From Roseiarcus sp963781895 (GTDB lineage: Bacteria > Pseudomonadota > Alphaproteobacteria > Rhizobiales > Beijerinckiaceae): DNA of 64,000 bases. The notes beneath the pieces are model-generated. The model did not search any database and was not told the origin of the DNA. It was given only the letters and a program-made list of their open reading frames with translations. Positions 17,465 through 25,790 of the stretch are shown here, in pieces (the stretch's first letter is position 1; every line of letters begins with the position of its first letter). The translations under genes and the position numbers were made by a program. The stretch is taken from NCBI GenBank assembly GCA_963781895.1, contig CAWAIM010000008.1, forward strand, positions 58,927 through 122,926. The letters run 5' to 3'.

Positions 17465-18364
17465 TTAAAACAAATAACCCACTCTCAATTGCGTCTTGAA
17501 AGTGTAAACGGGAAAGTCCTTGATGATCGGAATGCCGAACTCGGCCGAAATCACCGTACGCTCGGTCGGCTTCCAGCCGATCATGAAGTTGAGCGGCAGA
17601 AACAACCGGCCCGTCTGGCGCCACACCGGGGTCCCATAGTTCCATCGAATGTCCGGGCTGGGGTAAAGCGTGAAGAACAGGCTGTGCGGCAGGTTGATGT
17701 TGAGCGTCGGCGCAAGGCGCAGCTGCCGCAGCATGCGGCCGTCGTCGTTGCCTTCGAAATCGATTCCGTAGCGCGCTTGCGGCGCGAAATAGCTGCCCGG
17801 ACTGATTTCCGGGAGCATGGCGCGGACGACGAAACCCGTGACCTGTTCCCAGGCGTTGGTCGCCACACCATTGGTCGAGGTCGGCGCGATCAGCTGCCCG
17901 CCGAGCGCGACCGCCCAGCGTTGATCGAAGTCGTGGACGATCCACGCCTGGGTGAGCACGTTGCCGAAACCGGACACGGTCGCGCCGGTCGGATTCTCGG
18001 GCGTCACCCCGTTTGTCCACACGACCGGAATTTCGGTTCGAAAGTTCAACTCCCATTGCGGCGCGAGCCTGAACGGCGCGTCGATCCGGGCGAACGGCGT
18101 ATTGGTTTCGACTCCCTTCGTCGTTCCCTCCTCGACCCCTGGACCGGGGGCTTCGGTATAGCGGTCAAGAAGTTCGATCCTGCCCAACGGATGAGTTGGA
18201 TCGTCGCCGGTCGCGTTTGCGAGGTCGGGGCCATCCGAGTCGGCAAGAACCGGGCCCGCCATGCTCAGAGCGCCCGCGACAGAAGCGCAACGCGCAACAG
18301 TGAGAAGTGACCGCCTTTCTTGCGCGGATAAAACGCGCGCAAGCTTAAAGAGCGTTGTCGTCAC
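17465..18364 (-). CDS. Outer-membrane beta-barrel / transporter-like protein
   Basis: 299 residues. The N-terminal region (residues about 20-42, ending VAGALSMAGPVLADS) resembles an export signal. The rest is rich in alternating aromatic strands, e.g. WELNFRTEIPVVWT, RWAVALGGQLIAPTS and SYFAPQARYGIDFEGND, and the chain ends in VGYLF. A terminal phenylalanine and such strands are typical of outer-membrane barrels, and the overall pattern recalls the MetA-pathway-of-phenol-degradation family. The GTG start overlaps the preceding gene's stop (GTGA), so it is coupled to the 343-residue protein. It may move a hydrophobic substrate of the cluster; that is inference. Confidence 0.72.
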   Translation of the reverse strand: MTTTLFKLARVLSAQERRSLLTVARCASVAGALSMAGPVLADSDGPDLANATGDDPTHPLGRIELLDRYTEAPGPGVEEGTTKGVETNTPFARIDAPFRLAPQWELNFRTEIPVVWTNGVTPENPTGATVSGFGNVLTQAWIVHDFDQRWAVALGGQLIAPTSTNGVATNAWEQVTGFVVRAMLPEISPGSYFAPQARYGIDFEGNDDGRMLRQLRLAPTLNINLPHSLFFTLYPSPDIRWNYGTPVWRQTGRLFLPLNFMIGWKPTERTVISAEFGIPIIKDFPVYTFKTQLRVGYLF

Positions 18365-19392
18365 GACCGCCGCTCACTCACTTCATCGCAGCGAGATTCC
18401 TCCAGAAGGACTTCGAGACTCTTCGTGCCGCCGAACAGTGTGGTGAAATTGGTGGAATCGACCAGAACGATGTCTCCGGCCCTTTGCTCGTTCGGCGGCA
18501 TCCACAGAAGGCAGTTGAACTCCCTGGCGCCCGCCTCAGTGAAAGGATGCGGACGTTCGAGGTCGATCGGCTGCCGCGCGAGCACCTGGATGGATTCCGC
18601 GCCTCCCGTCAGTTCATAATGCGGCAGATGAGGGTGGAAGTTGAGGGTCGGGACGTTGCGCAAGAGGCCAAGGCTGTCGAGATCGTGGAAGGGCGTGAGC
18701 GGAGCAATTTCGTTTGTGCCTTTCACGACCGCGGGCCGAAGGCCGTAGGTGTTGTGCACGGGAACGCCAAGCCCCTTCATCAATGAGCGCGTATACTGCC
18801 CAAATCGCTGCTGTCGAGGCACGAGCGGGTCGCGGTGATGCAGATATTCCATCTGGCGTTGCTTCATGTCGCCGGTGAAGCCGACGTCATGATGGGGCGC
18901 AAGCAGGAGACAGGCGCCGTCCCGCTTCAACCATTCGCGGATCGCGGCGATCTCCTCCGGCGCCGCCTCCTGCTCGGAGAGAATATGGTCGAGTCCGAAC
19001 ACCATCAGGGTGTCGGCGTCGGCCAGAATGCGTTCATCGATCGGCAGCTTGAATCCGGCTTGGTCGATGCGTTGGAAGACGGCGACCGGATGACCCGTCG
19101 CTTCGCCGGCGATCTTCTGGAAACTGAGCGTTGAGCGGTGAAACAGCTCGAGCGTTCCCGCGATGCCTTGAAGGAACTGCGCGGCGCTCCATTCGGGCGT
19201 CTCGTAGGCCGGCCAGAGGACGTTCCGAACCTCGGTCATGGTGGAGAAGCGGTTCTCCATCGCAGCCGGGTCGCGCTGCGCCTCCCAGGGATAGCTCCAC
19301 GTCCAGTAGATGCTCACGCGCCGCTTGCCCGGCGTATATTTGCGCGGAATGTGATCCTGATTGTAGGTCCGGGCGGAAGCTTGCGCTGACAT
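18361..19392 (-). CDS. Conserved hypothetical protein with class-I-glutamine-amidotransferase-like fold features
   Basis: 343 residues. I do not recognise a named family. Features include an aromatic start (RRVSIYWTWSYPWEAQRDPAAMENRF) and a central alpha/beta part: DADTLMVFGLDHILSEQEAAPEEIAAIREWLKRDGACLLLAPHHDVG. The latter looks like a ThuA/GATase1-type Rossmann element with a turn after the strand. The protein ends RAGDIVLVDSTNFTTLFGG. There is no signal peptide. It is the second gene after the DyP peroxidase (30 bp gap) and overlaps the outer-membrane protein gene, so a joint role is likely. Function unknown. Confidence 0.75.
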   Translation of the reverse strand: MSAQASARTYNQDHIPRKYTPGKRRVSIYWTWSYPWEAQRDPAAMENRFSTMTEVRNVLWPAYETPEWSAAQFLQGIAGTLELFHRSTLSFQKIAGEATGHPVAVFQRIDQAGFKLPIDERILADADTLMVFGLDHILSEQEAAPEEIAAIREWLKRDGACLLLAPHHDVGFTGDMKQRQMEYLHHRDPLVPRQQRFGQYTRSLMKGLGVPVHNTYGLRPAVVKGTNEIAPLTPFHDLDSLGLLRNVPTLNFHPHLPHYELTGGAESIQVLARQPIDLERPHPFTEAGAREFNCLLWMPPNEQRAGDIVLVDSTNFTTLFGGTKSLEVLLEESRCDEVSERRS

Positions 19393-19422
19393 TAGGATTC
19401 TCCCTTTTGTCCTGTTGGCGGC

Positions 19423-20754
19423 TCAGGCCCGGCTGTGTGTGTTCAGCGACGCCAAATAGCCAAGCGCCTTGAGGCCCGGGAGAAAGAAGTACGCGCCGCC
19501 TCTTAACGTGGTGAAGGCCGGCAAACCGGCGATTTTCTTGCGAATGGGCCGCTTGGGAATCTTGTATTCGAGCGTGCCGTCGTGGGCGCCGATGATCGGG
19601 TCGCGTTCGTTGCCCAGCTCGTTGAAGTTCCGGTCGTTGATCCAGACGTTCTGCGCGAACTCGAACTGGCGGATGAGGCTCGCGCAGATGACGAAGGCGG
19701 CGATCCCGCGCTCGACCCCGTCGTCGGGAGCGCCTTCGGGCAGAGGAGGGCCATACGGCGCCCCTCGGCGGATCATCCGGCGCCGGTTCATGTTGTGCGC
19801 CGTGTCGCGGGGATTCATCCGGCGAATGTGCGAGCCGAGCGGAACCGCGTAGCCGTGCGGGTCCGTCTCCTTGTAGCTGAAGTCGTTGTTGCGTTGCGCG
19901 TCCGCGCCAAGCGCCGGATCGTCCTTTTCGGGCGCGAGCACGAGCGGCGCGCCGCTGCGCCAGCGCCCCATCAGCTTGGCGGCGACCAGTTCCTGCTCCT
20001 CCGCGGTGTCGCCGTGCTGCCGCAGAAACTCGCGAAACTTCCCCACATGCTCCTCGAGCCGTCGATAGGCCATGTAGCTCCCGTTGCGCGCCAAAATATC
20101 GGGCCGCGGACTGTCGGCTATGAAGCCGTATTCGTCGGGATAGCCAAGGATGAACTCCCCTGCCTTCAAAGGCTCGCCGGTTCCCGGCGTCGGTTCGACG
20201 CCGTTTCCCTCGATGGCCGGCTCTGACAGCCTGTCGCGATAGCCGAAATGCTCATGCGCGTAGCCGAACGGCGGAATGGCCTGAAGGTCGAGCACGGAGA
20301 GGACCTCGACGCCCGGGCAGCTGGCGACGAGCTTCCCGTGCTCCGCGACGCACCGGTCCTGCTCGGCCTTGTCCCGTGCAAAGAGAATGACGATCGCATG
20401 CAGATCGGGGCTGGCAAGGCCGCCAACCCAATGTTCGGGGGCGTTCAAGCCGGTGTCGCCGAGCACCTCCGCCCGCGCCGCCATGCCCTGCCGGAACTCC
20501 TCCGGAAACGAGGCGAGCGAAGCCTCGTCCAGTCCCAACGCGCGCAGGCCGTTCCAGGTGAAAGCCGCCGTCACCCAGCGCTTGTCCCGGTCGACGCCGG
20601 CGCGCATCGACGCCGCCGAATGAATGGTCTCTTTGATCGCCGACGCCCAGGCGCGGCCGCCGGCCCCCTCGCGAAACGACAGAAATTCGTACCGGGCCGT
20701 GAGCGCCGGGGCGCGCGTCAGCAGCAGGTGCTGGATGTCGTCGAATTCGAGCAT
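19423..20754 (-). CDS. DyP-type heme peroxidase family protein
   Basis: 443 residues. The N-terminal half is a ferredoxin-like domain, and the family region HFGYRDRLSEPAIEG corresponds to the distal GxxDG loop. Here the last Gly is replaced by Arg (GYRDR), while the catalytic Asp stays. GSHIRRMNPRD is the conserved H-x-RR-x-NPRD of the proximal heme side, followed by RRRMIRRGAPYGPPLPEG. No Tat signal or encapsulin-targeting tail is seen, so the enzyme is probably cytoplasmic. DyP enzymes oxidise dyes, phenols or other bulky compounds with H2O2. It is the only clear redox enzyme of this cluster. Confidence 0.9.
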   Translation of the reverse strand: MLEFDDIQHLLLTRAPALTARYEFLSFREGAGGRAWASAIKETIHSAASMRAGVDRDKRWVTAAFTWNGLRALGLDEASLASFPEEFRQGMAARAEVLGDTGLNAPEHWVGGLASPDLHAIVILFARDKAEQDRCVAEHGKLVASCPGVEVLSVLDLQAIPPFGYAHEHFGYRDRLSEPAIEGNGVEPTPGTGEPLKAGEFILGYPDEYGFIADSPRPDILARNGSYMAYRRLEEHVGKFREFLRQHGDTAEEQELVAAKLMGRWRSGAPLVLAPEKDDPALGADAQRNNDFSYKETDPHGYAVPLGSHIRRMNPRDTAHNMNRRRMIRRGAPYGPPLPEGAPDDGVERGIAAFVICASLIRQFEFAQNVWINDRNFNELGNERDPIIGAHDGTLEYKIPKRPIRKKIAGLPAFTTLRGGAYFFLPGLKALGYLASLNTHSRA

Positions 20755-20815
20755 CGAGACGTTCCCTGTTAGTCTGCCGATTTCAGACCCGGCAGCATGG
20801 TTGACCGCGCACGCT

Positions 20816-21217
20816 TTACGACGTGCGCCCCCACGCCTGCGCGTCTATCTTCCATTCATCGCCGTGCTTCGAAAAAGTATATGCGAGGGTGCCAGTCCGC
20901 GCGACGGTTTGGCCCTTCATGGTCACCGTCAGCGTCCCCGCTATAACGGCGTACGCATCGGAACCCTCCACGGTCCAGAACCCCAACTCGTACGACAGGT
21001 GCTCGTACGAGACCCCAAGATTTTGACGCCACTTTTCTACGTCAGCAAGCCATTGGGTCGGCGCGTTCGGGTTCAACCAGCGATACGGTGCGATGCCATC
21101 GATGATGATAGCGGTGTCTCCAAAAATGCTCACGAAAAGCTCAATATTCTGTGTGTTGAAACCGTTGATGTGATTGTCGATAAGGGTCTGGATTTCCTTC
21201 GGGGGGTTGCCAGTCAC
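20816..21217 (-). CDS. SnoaL/NTF2-like protein (DUF4440-type)
   Basis: 133 residues from a GTG start at 21217-21215, chosen for a GGAGG seven bases upstream; the frame is open further to 21289. The sequence IQTLIDNHINGFNTQNIELFVSIFGDTAIIIDGIAPYRW then YAVIAGTLTVTMKGQTVARTGTLAYTFSKHGDEWKIDAQAWGR is the cone-shaped NTF2-like fold. No catalytic set can be assigned. Its base composition is visibly less GC-rich than the neighbours, which suggests acquisition by transfer. It lies 61 bp upstream of the DyP gene on the same strand. Confidence 0.82.
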   Translation of the reverse strand: MTGNPPKEIQTLIDNHINGFNTQNIELFVSIFGDTAIIIDGIAPYRWLNPNAPTQWLADVEKWRQNLGVSYEHLSYELGFWTVEGSDAYAVIAGTLTVTMKGQTVARTGTLAYTFSKHGDEWKIDAQAWGRTS

Positions 21218-21308
21218 ATCATCCTCCGATCGCGCATAGTATAATGCTAGCCCTATCCATCGCATGCGCCTGCCCTGCAGACCCAACAACCATTCGCACG
21301 TCGCAGAA

Positions 21309-21881
21309 TCATTGCATCTGGTCGAGCATGGTCGAGAACGCGGCCTTCAGTTTGAGGGCTTTCTTGATTTCGGTGGCGCTCGCATACGGATATTCCGCGT
21401 ATTCGAGGAAGCTCGGGCATTGATGGTCGCGGACGAACTTGACGAAGGCGGCGGGGTTCGTCTGCCAGTCGCTCGGGAAGCCCTCGAGGTTCTCGAACAC
21501 CGTCCGCAGGCCGGTGATCCCGAATAGCGTCACTGCGTCTTCGGTATATTTGTCGAAGTCGGTGTCGAAAATGCCCTGATACATGAAGTAAATGTCCCCT
21601 TTGATCGGAAAGAGCACCCAGCGCAGGTAATGCAGCTGCAAGACAGCCAGGGCGTCCGGCTGCGCCGCAATCGTGTTCTCGATGTCTTTGGCGTATTTGT
21701 AGAAGACGTCCTCGCGGCCTGGGATGATTTTCGCGAGGATCGAGAAGCCGTAGCAGGCCGGGGTCTTAGGAAAGATAGGCCCGTAGCGCCCCTGTTCGAC
21801 CTTGTCCTGGAAGTACCCGCCCTTGGGAATCGCCATCGCCGCGGGCTTCGACCAGTCCTGTGTCTTGGAATTGTTCGACAT
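21309..21881 (-). CDS. Conserved hypothetical protein of DyP-peroxidase cluster
   Basis: 190 residues, starting MSNNSKTQDWSKPAAMAIPKGGYFQDKVEQGRYGPIFPKTPACYGFSILAKIIPGREDVFYKYAKDIE. The part LAVLQLHYLRWVLFPIKGDIYFMYQGIFDTDFDKYTEDAVTLFG looks like a ferredoxin-like (ABM/DyP-half) strand-helix pattern. That would fit a truncated relative of the DyP N-terminal domain or a heme-binding accessory, but I cannot prove it. No signal peptide. It lies 91 bp upstream of the SnoaL-like gene. Function unknown. Confidence 0.78.
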   Translation of the reverse strand: MSNNSKTQDWSKPAAMAIPKGGYFQDKVEQGRYGPIFPKTPACYGFSILAKIIPGREDVFYKYAKDIENTIAAQPDALAVLQLHYLRWVLFPIKGDIYFMYQGIFDTDFDKYTEDAVTLFGITGLRTVFENLEGFPSDWQTNPAAFVKFVRDHQCPSFLEYAEYPYASATEIKKALKLKAAFSTMLDQMQ

Positions 21882-21909
21882 TGTGTTGGCCTTTCTTCGA
21901 TGTGTTTCT

Positions 21910-22257
21910 TCAGGGAATGAATTTATTCTCGTGGACTGGATTCTGCTGGCGGCGGCCGAGCTGCCGGGAGAACAGCCGCGCGAGGCGATTCAAGGGTCCT
22001 CGCAACAAGGCGTATGGGACAAGCGCCAGCAAAGTCGCTGAAAACAGGAGTTCCAGTGGATAGACAAACCGGACTGTCATGAGCTGATAGATGCAGTCGA
22101 GCGCGATCGCTGCCACGAACGGAGTCATCGCTCCCCGCCAGCCCTCGTGGAGCAACTGCAGACGCCTTTCCGGGCGCGTTAGCGCCGCCCACAGATAGCC
22201 CTGCCTCGCCTCGCTCGCGTCCTGAACGCCAGCACGCAGCGCTAACAAGCCCGCCAT
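21910..22257 (-). CDS. Small membrane protein, first gene of the DyP cluster
   Basis: 115 residues with two predicted membrane helices: MTPFVAAIALDCIYQLMTVRFVYPLELL and FSATLLALVPYALLRGPLN. A soluble N-terminal part (RQGYLWAALTRPERRLQLLHEGWRGA) precedes them and a basic tail follows (RLARLFSRQLGRRQQN). Similar small two-helix proteins accompany catabolic clusters in Proteobacteria, but I cannot name this one. It lies 28 bp upstream of the 190-residue protein and appears to head the minus-strand cluster running to about 16.8 kb. Confidence 0.65.
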   Translation of the reverse strand: MAGLLALRAGVQDASEARQGYLWAALTRPERRLQLLHEGWRGAMTPFVAAIALDCIYQLMTVRFVYPLELLFSATLLALVPYALLRGPLNRLARLFSRQLGRRQQNPVHENKFIP

Positions 22258-22598
22258 CGCCGGCTGGACCTAGAACCGCAAACTCAGGGAGCCATTTGGC
22301 CGCGCGAGAAAATTATCCCAACCACGGCCGATCATTTCTAACAGAACGCTCATAACTCAGACGCCGCGAGCGGCAAAAAAAATATGCTGTGCTCAATTGA
22401 AAGATTAGTCAAATGCGCATGGCGCCGAAAACGGACTTCGTTTGCGTCAAGTGCAGCCTCAGGAAGCGATTGAGCCTTTTTTGGCGAGGAATCAGTCTTC
22501 CTGCCGCGACATTTCAGGGCCCGGTTTGACCCGTTCGCCAGGCCATCGGCGAACGACCGCTACTTAGCGCATATCGGTCATCGAAACGCCCCAAGCTT
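22258..22598. other. Non-coding stretch, likely promoter region of the DyP cluster
   Basis: About 340 bp without a convincing gene. Between about 22300 and 22420 composition is AT-richer than average, including a run of eight A (22376-22383). This would suit the control region of the minus-strand cluster starting at 22257. No operator could be defined. Confidence 0.4.
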
Positions 22599-22838
22599 TC
22601 AGTCCTTGACTTCGGCATCCGGGCGATCGCTCCCCTTGGCGGTTTCGTCATGCCAGCGGCCCGCCTCGTCTTCGTATTCGATCGCCTCGGTGTCGCCCGG
22701 GGTTCTCTGCTCGCGCGCGGCCCTGACGGCGGCGGCGCGGGCGAGCTCCCTCGAGGCGAAAGTTTCCGAAATGACGTCGCCGACCCTATACGCCCAGCCG
22801 TCCTCATGTCGGACGATCTGATAGACGACATGCGCCAT
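22599..22838 (-). CDS. DUF2188-like small protein
   Basis: 79 residues from ATG 22838, with GGAG eight bases upstream; a GTG nine bases earlier is an alternative. The pattern HVVYQIVRHEDGWAYRVGDVISETFASRELARAAAVRAAREQ is the DUF2188 layout: a W-containing strand pair then a helix beginning S-R-E-x-A. Such proteins are cytoplasmic and of unknown function, often stress-induced. The acidic tail after residue 50 (TEAIEYEDEAGRWHDE) is common in this group. Confidence 0.78.
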   Translation of the reverse strand: MAHVVYQIVRHEDGWAYRVGDVISETFASRELARAAAVRAAREQRTPGDTEAIEYEDEAGRWHDETAKGSDRPDAEVKD

Positions 22839-23134
22839 GGCCTTCACTCCTCATTGTCGCGCCTTTCGGCGGCCCATTCCTTCGCCCGATCGAATGATCG
22901 CTCGGCGGCACTATGCGCTCTGGCCCGGAGTTTGACGATATCGACCGGTCGCCGCCTCTCGCCCGGCTCTGTCGAGCCTGACGACGCCCGGCGATCGTCA
23001 ACGATTTTTGAACAAATCCTTTCCTAAAAACAGAAATCGTGGCATCATCCCTCTCGCCATGAATGACGCGATCGCAGAGCGCCGAGCGCTCACCGACGAG
23101 GGCGGACGCCGCCTGGCGGGCGCCTGCGGGACTT

Positions 23135-23151
23135 TATAAACGTAGTTTATA
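23135..23151. promoter_or_regulatory. Perfect inverted repeat TATAAAC-GTA-GTTTATA
   Basis: A 7-bp perfect dyad with a 3-base spacer in otherwise GC-rich DNA, 20 bp from the hairpin element. It could be an operator, a small terminator-like structure or a footprint of the element's insertion. No gene starts immediately next to it, so the operator reading is weak. Confidence 0.35.
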
Positions 23152-23170
23152 CGTATTTAAGAGCCGGCAA

Positions 23171-23322
23171 GCGAATTTTTTTGCTTTGGAATCGTCGCAA
23201 CCTATTGAAAAGTCACGATTTGGACGAGAGAATCCAAGCAAATCCAAGGATTTTTGTCTTGGATTTCCTTGGTTTTCCTTGGTTCTGTTTGGTCCGGCTT
23301 GGATCGGCTTGGAAAAATTTGG
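23171..23322 (+). repeat. 152-bp CCAAG/CTTGG hairpin element, copy A
   Basis: This sequence matches 37007-37158 in inverted orientation over its whole length. Two compensating roughly 9-base gaps leave both copies 152 bp long. A conserved left part holds ATTGAAAAGTC and GGACGAGAGAATCCAAG. The rest is a series of CCAAG and CTTGG units. Arms CCAAGCAAATCCAAG and CTTGGATTTCCTTGG pair with one mismatch around a short T-rich loop. It lies 15 bp after the stop of the UvrD-like gene (minus strand), in the same relative orientation as copy B to its upstream gene. Confidence 0.85.
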
Positions 23323-23337
23323 TCGTCAGGCCCGGGC

Positions 23338-25713
23338 TCAGCCTTCGGCGGTGACGAAGCTGTCCATCACCAGCTTGCGACCGGCCCGATCAAAATCCAC
23401 AGTCAGTTTTGGGCCATCGACCGCGACCACGCGGCCGGGGCCGAACTTCAGGTGGAAGACCCGCGATCCCGCGGCGAAAGCTGAACCGCCCGCATCGAGG
23501 CTGTGAGCCCGACCTTCCAACATTCGGCCCGAACCGGCGCCGGCGCGAACGCCGCCGTCATCCTGACGACGCGACCATTCCCCGGCGCGGCGCCCGCCCG
23601 GGGTGTCGCTGCGATAAGCGACGCCGCTTTCGCTGACGACAAATCGCGTCGCGCCATAGCCGCCGTAGCTCGACGAGCCGGCGGCATCCTCGAACTCGAC
23701 ATGATCGACCGGCAGTTCGCCGATGAAGCGGGACGGAAACGAGCTTTGCCAAAACCCGCGCACGCGCCGATTGGCGGCGTAATAGATCTTCACCTCCCGT
23801 CGCGCGCGGGTGATCCCCACATAGGCCAGCCGCCTCTCTTCCTCGAGGCCCGCCCGGCCATTGTCCTCGAGCGAGCGCTGGTGCGGGAACAGCCCCTCCT
23901 CCCAGCCCGGCAGAAAGACGATCTCGAATTCCAGCCCCTTCGCCGCATGCAGCGTCATGATCGAAACGCGCTCGCCCTCCTGTCCGCCCTCGACGTCCAT
24001 GACCAGCGACACGTGCTCGAGAAAGGCGCCGAGGTCGGGAAATTCGCCCATGGAGCGAACGAGCTCCTTGAGGTTGTCGAGACGGCCGGCCGCGTCGGGC
24101 GTGCGCTCGGCCTTCCACATGTCGATATAGCCGCTCTCCTCGAGAATCTGCTGCGCCAGCTCGTCATGGGCGATTTCGCTCCCCCGCTTCCTCCACAGTT
24201 CGATCTGGGCCAGGAGGTGTCCTAGAATCCGGCGAGGCCGGGCCTTCAGCTCCTCGGTCTCGACCAGCATGCGGGCGGCGCGCATCAGGGAAACGCCCGC
24301 GCGGCGGCCGTGCTGGTGAAGGGTGGCGAGCGTCGCGTCGCCAAGGCCGCGCTTGGGCTGATTGTAGATGCGTTCAAACGCCAGATCGTCATCGGGCTGC
24401 GCGACGCAGCGCAGATAGGCGAGCGCGTCGCGAATTTCGGCCCGCTCGTAGAAGCGAGGACCGCCAATGACCTTGTAGGGCAGCCCCAATGCGATGAAAC
24501 GCTCTTCGAATTCGCGCATCTGAAACGAGGCGCGGACGAGGATCGCCATGTCGTCGAGCGAAACGCCGGCCCGCTGGGCCGTCTCGATCGATTCGCCGAT
24601 CACCCGGGCTTCCTCCTGGCCGTCCCAGACCGCGGTGACGGTCGGCCGCTCGCCCAGCGGCGCATCGGTGAACAGCGTCTTTCCCAAACGGCCCTGATTG
24701 TGCGCGATCAACCCCGAGGCGACCGCGAGAATATGGCCGCCGGATCGGTAGTTTCGCTCGAGTCGAATCACCTTCGCGCCGGGAAAATCCCTCTCGAACC
24801 GCAAGATGTTGTCGACGTCGGCGCCGCGCCAGCCGTAGATCGACTGATCGTCGTCGCCCACGCAGCACAGATTGCCGTTGGCCTGGGCGAGGAGGCGCAA
24901 CCACAGATACTGGACGACGTTGGTGTCCTGGTACTCATCGACCAGAATGTACCGGAAGCGTCTTTGGAAACTGCCGAGAATATCGCCGTGTTCGCGAAAC
25001 ACCCTCAGCGATTGGAGCAGCAAATCACCGAAGTCAACGGCGTTTAGCGCCGTTAGACGCGCTTGATAGGCCTTGTAAAGCGTTGCGCCGCGACCGCCGG
25101 CGAAACCCGCCGCTTCGCTTGCAGGCGCGTGTTCGGGATCCAGTCCCCGATTTTTCCATCCATCGACGAGCGTCGCCAGCGCTCTCGCCGGCCAGCGTTT
25201 GTCGTCGAGATTTTCGGCCTGCAGGATCTGCTTGAACAATCGAAGCTGATCGTCCGAATCGAGAATGGTGAAATTTGGCCTCAGTCCAACGAGCTCCGCG
25301 TGCATTCGCAGGATTTTGGCCCCGATCGAATGGAATGTGCCGAGCCAAGCCATCCCCTGTGCGCCGCCGATAAACAGACCGACCCGCTCCCGCATCTCGC
25401 GCGCGGCTTTATTGGTGAAGGTCACCGCGAGAATCTCGTCGGCGCGAGCCCGCCCCGACGCAATCAAGTGAGCAATGCGCGTCGTGAGGACGCGAGTCTT
25501 GCCGACGCCGGCGCCGGCGAGCACGAGAACCGGCCCTTGCAACGTTTCGACCGCAATCAGCTGTTCGTCGTTCAACCCATCGAGATAGGCTGGAAAAGCC
25601 GGCGCAGCGCCGTTTCTCGCCAATGGACGAAGCGCGCTATCGCGCGGCGCCCCCGCCGGGGAACCAACCTCCGGGTCAAATCTATCGGATCGTCGCGGCA
25701 CGGATCGAATCAT
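23338..25713 (-). CDS. UvrD/PcrA-family ATP-dependent DNA helicase
   Basis: 791 residues from ATG 25713; an open frame continues to 25800, but no homology lies there. All SF1A helicase motifs are visible: LNDEQLIAVETLQGPVLVLAGAGVGKT (Q motif and Walker A), AVTFTNKAAREMRERV (Ia), LVDEYQDTN (II), VGDDDQSIYGWRGAD (III), LERNYRS (IV), VSIMTLHAAKGLEFEIVFL (V) and EERRLAYVGITRAR (VI). The C-terminus carries a tudor-like PcrA tail (GSRVFHLKFGPGRVVAVDGPKLTVDFDRAGRKLV). Such helicases act in nucleotide-excision and mismatch repair. The hairpin element begins 15 bp after the stop. Confidence 0.95.
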   Translation of the reverse strand: MIRSVPRRSDRFDPEVGSPAGAPRDSALRPLARNGAAPAFPAYLDGLNDEQLIAVETLQGPVLVLAGAGVGKTRVLTTRIAHLIASGRARADEILAVTFTNKAAREMRERVGLFIGGAQGMAWLGTFHSIGAKILRMHAELVGLRPNFTILDSDDQLRLFKQILQAENLDDKRWPARALATLVDGWKNRGLDPEHAPASEAAGFAGGRGATLYKAYQARLTALNAVDFGDLLLQSLRVFREHGDILGSFQRRFRYILVDEYQDTNVVQYLWLRLLAQANGNLCCVGDDDQSIYGWRGADVDNILRFERDFPGAKVIRLERNYRSGGHILAVASGLIAHNQGRLGKTLFTDAPLGERPTVTAVWDGQEEARVIGESIETAQRAGVSLDDMAILVRASFQMREFEERFIALGLPYKVIGGPRFYERAEIRDALAYLRCVAQPDDDLAFERIYNQPKRGLGDATLATLHQHGRRAGVSLMRAARMLVETEELKARPRRILGHLLAQIELWRKRGSEIAHDELAQQILEESGYIDMWKAERTPDAAGRLDNLKELVRSMGEFPDLGAFLEHVSLVMDVEGGQEGERVSIMTLHAAKGLEFEIVFLPGWEEGLFPHQRSLEDNGRAGLEEERRLAYVGITRARREVKIYYAANRRVRGFWQSSFPSRFIGELPVDHVEFEDAAGSSSYGGYGATRFVVSESGVAYRSDTPGGRRAGEWSRRQDDGGVRAGAGSGRMLEGRAHSLDAGGSAFAAGSRVFHLKFGPGRVVAVDGPKLTVDFDRAGRKLVMDSFVTAEG

Positions 25714-25790
25714 CGGCCTGGACCGTGCAGGGCGCAACCCGAATTGTCGAGCCCCGCTAACGGGCGCGCGCCAAGAAACCTGAAGCCGGC

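Larger units (their letters stand above)
22839..23337. other. Intergenic region with palindrome and the first copy of a 152-bp hairpin repeat
   Basis: About 500 bp without a convincing gene. The part up to about 23120 has ordinary GC-rich composition and I see nothing in it. An AT-rich block with an inverted repeat (23135-23151) follows, then the CCAAG/CTTGG element (23171-23322), ending just before the UvrD gene stop. A conceptual reading frame through this area is a by-product of the repeat. Confidence 0.6.

Noticed and set aside
23063..23506. A small protein encoded by the hairpin element
   Set aside because: The same peptide-like string appears at copy B because the DNA is repeated; there is no ribosome site, the two frames end differently, and indels between copies break any common frame.
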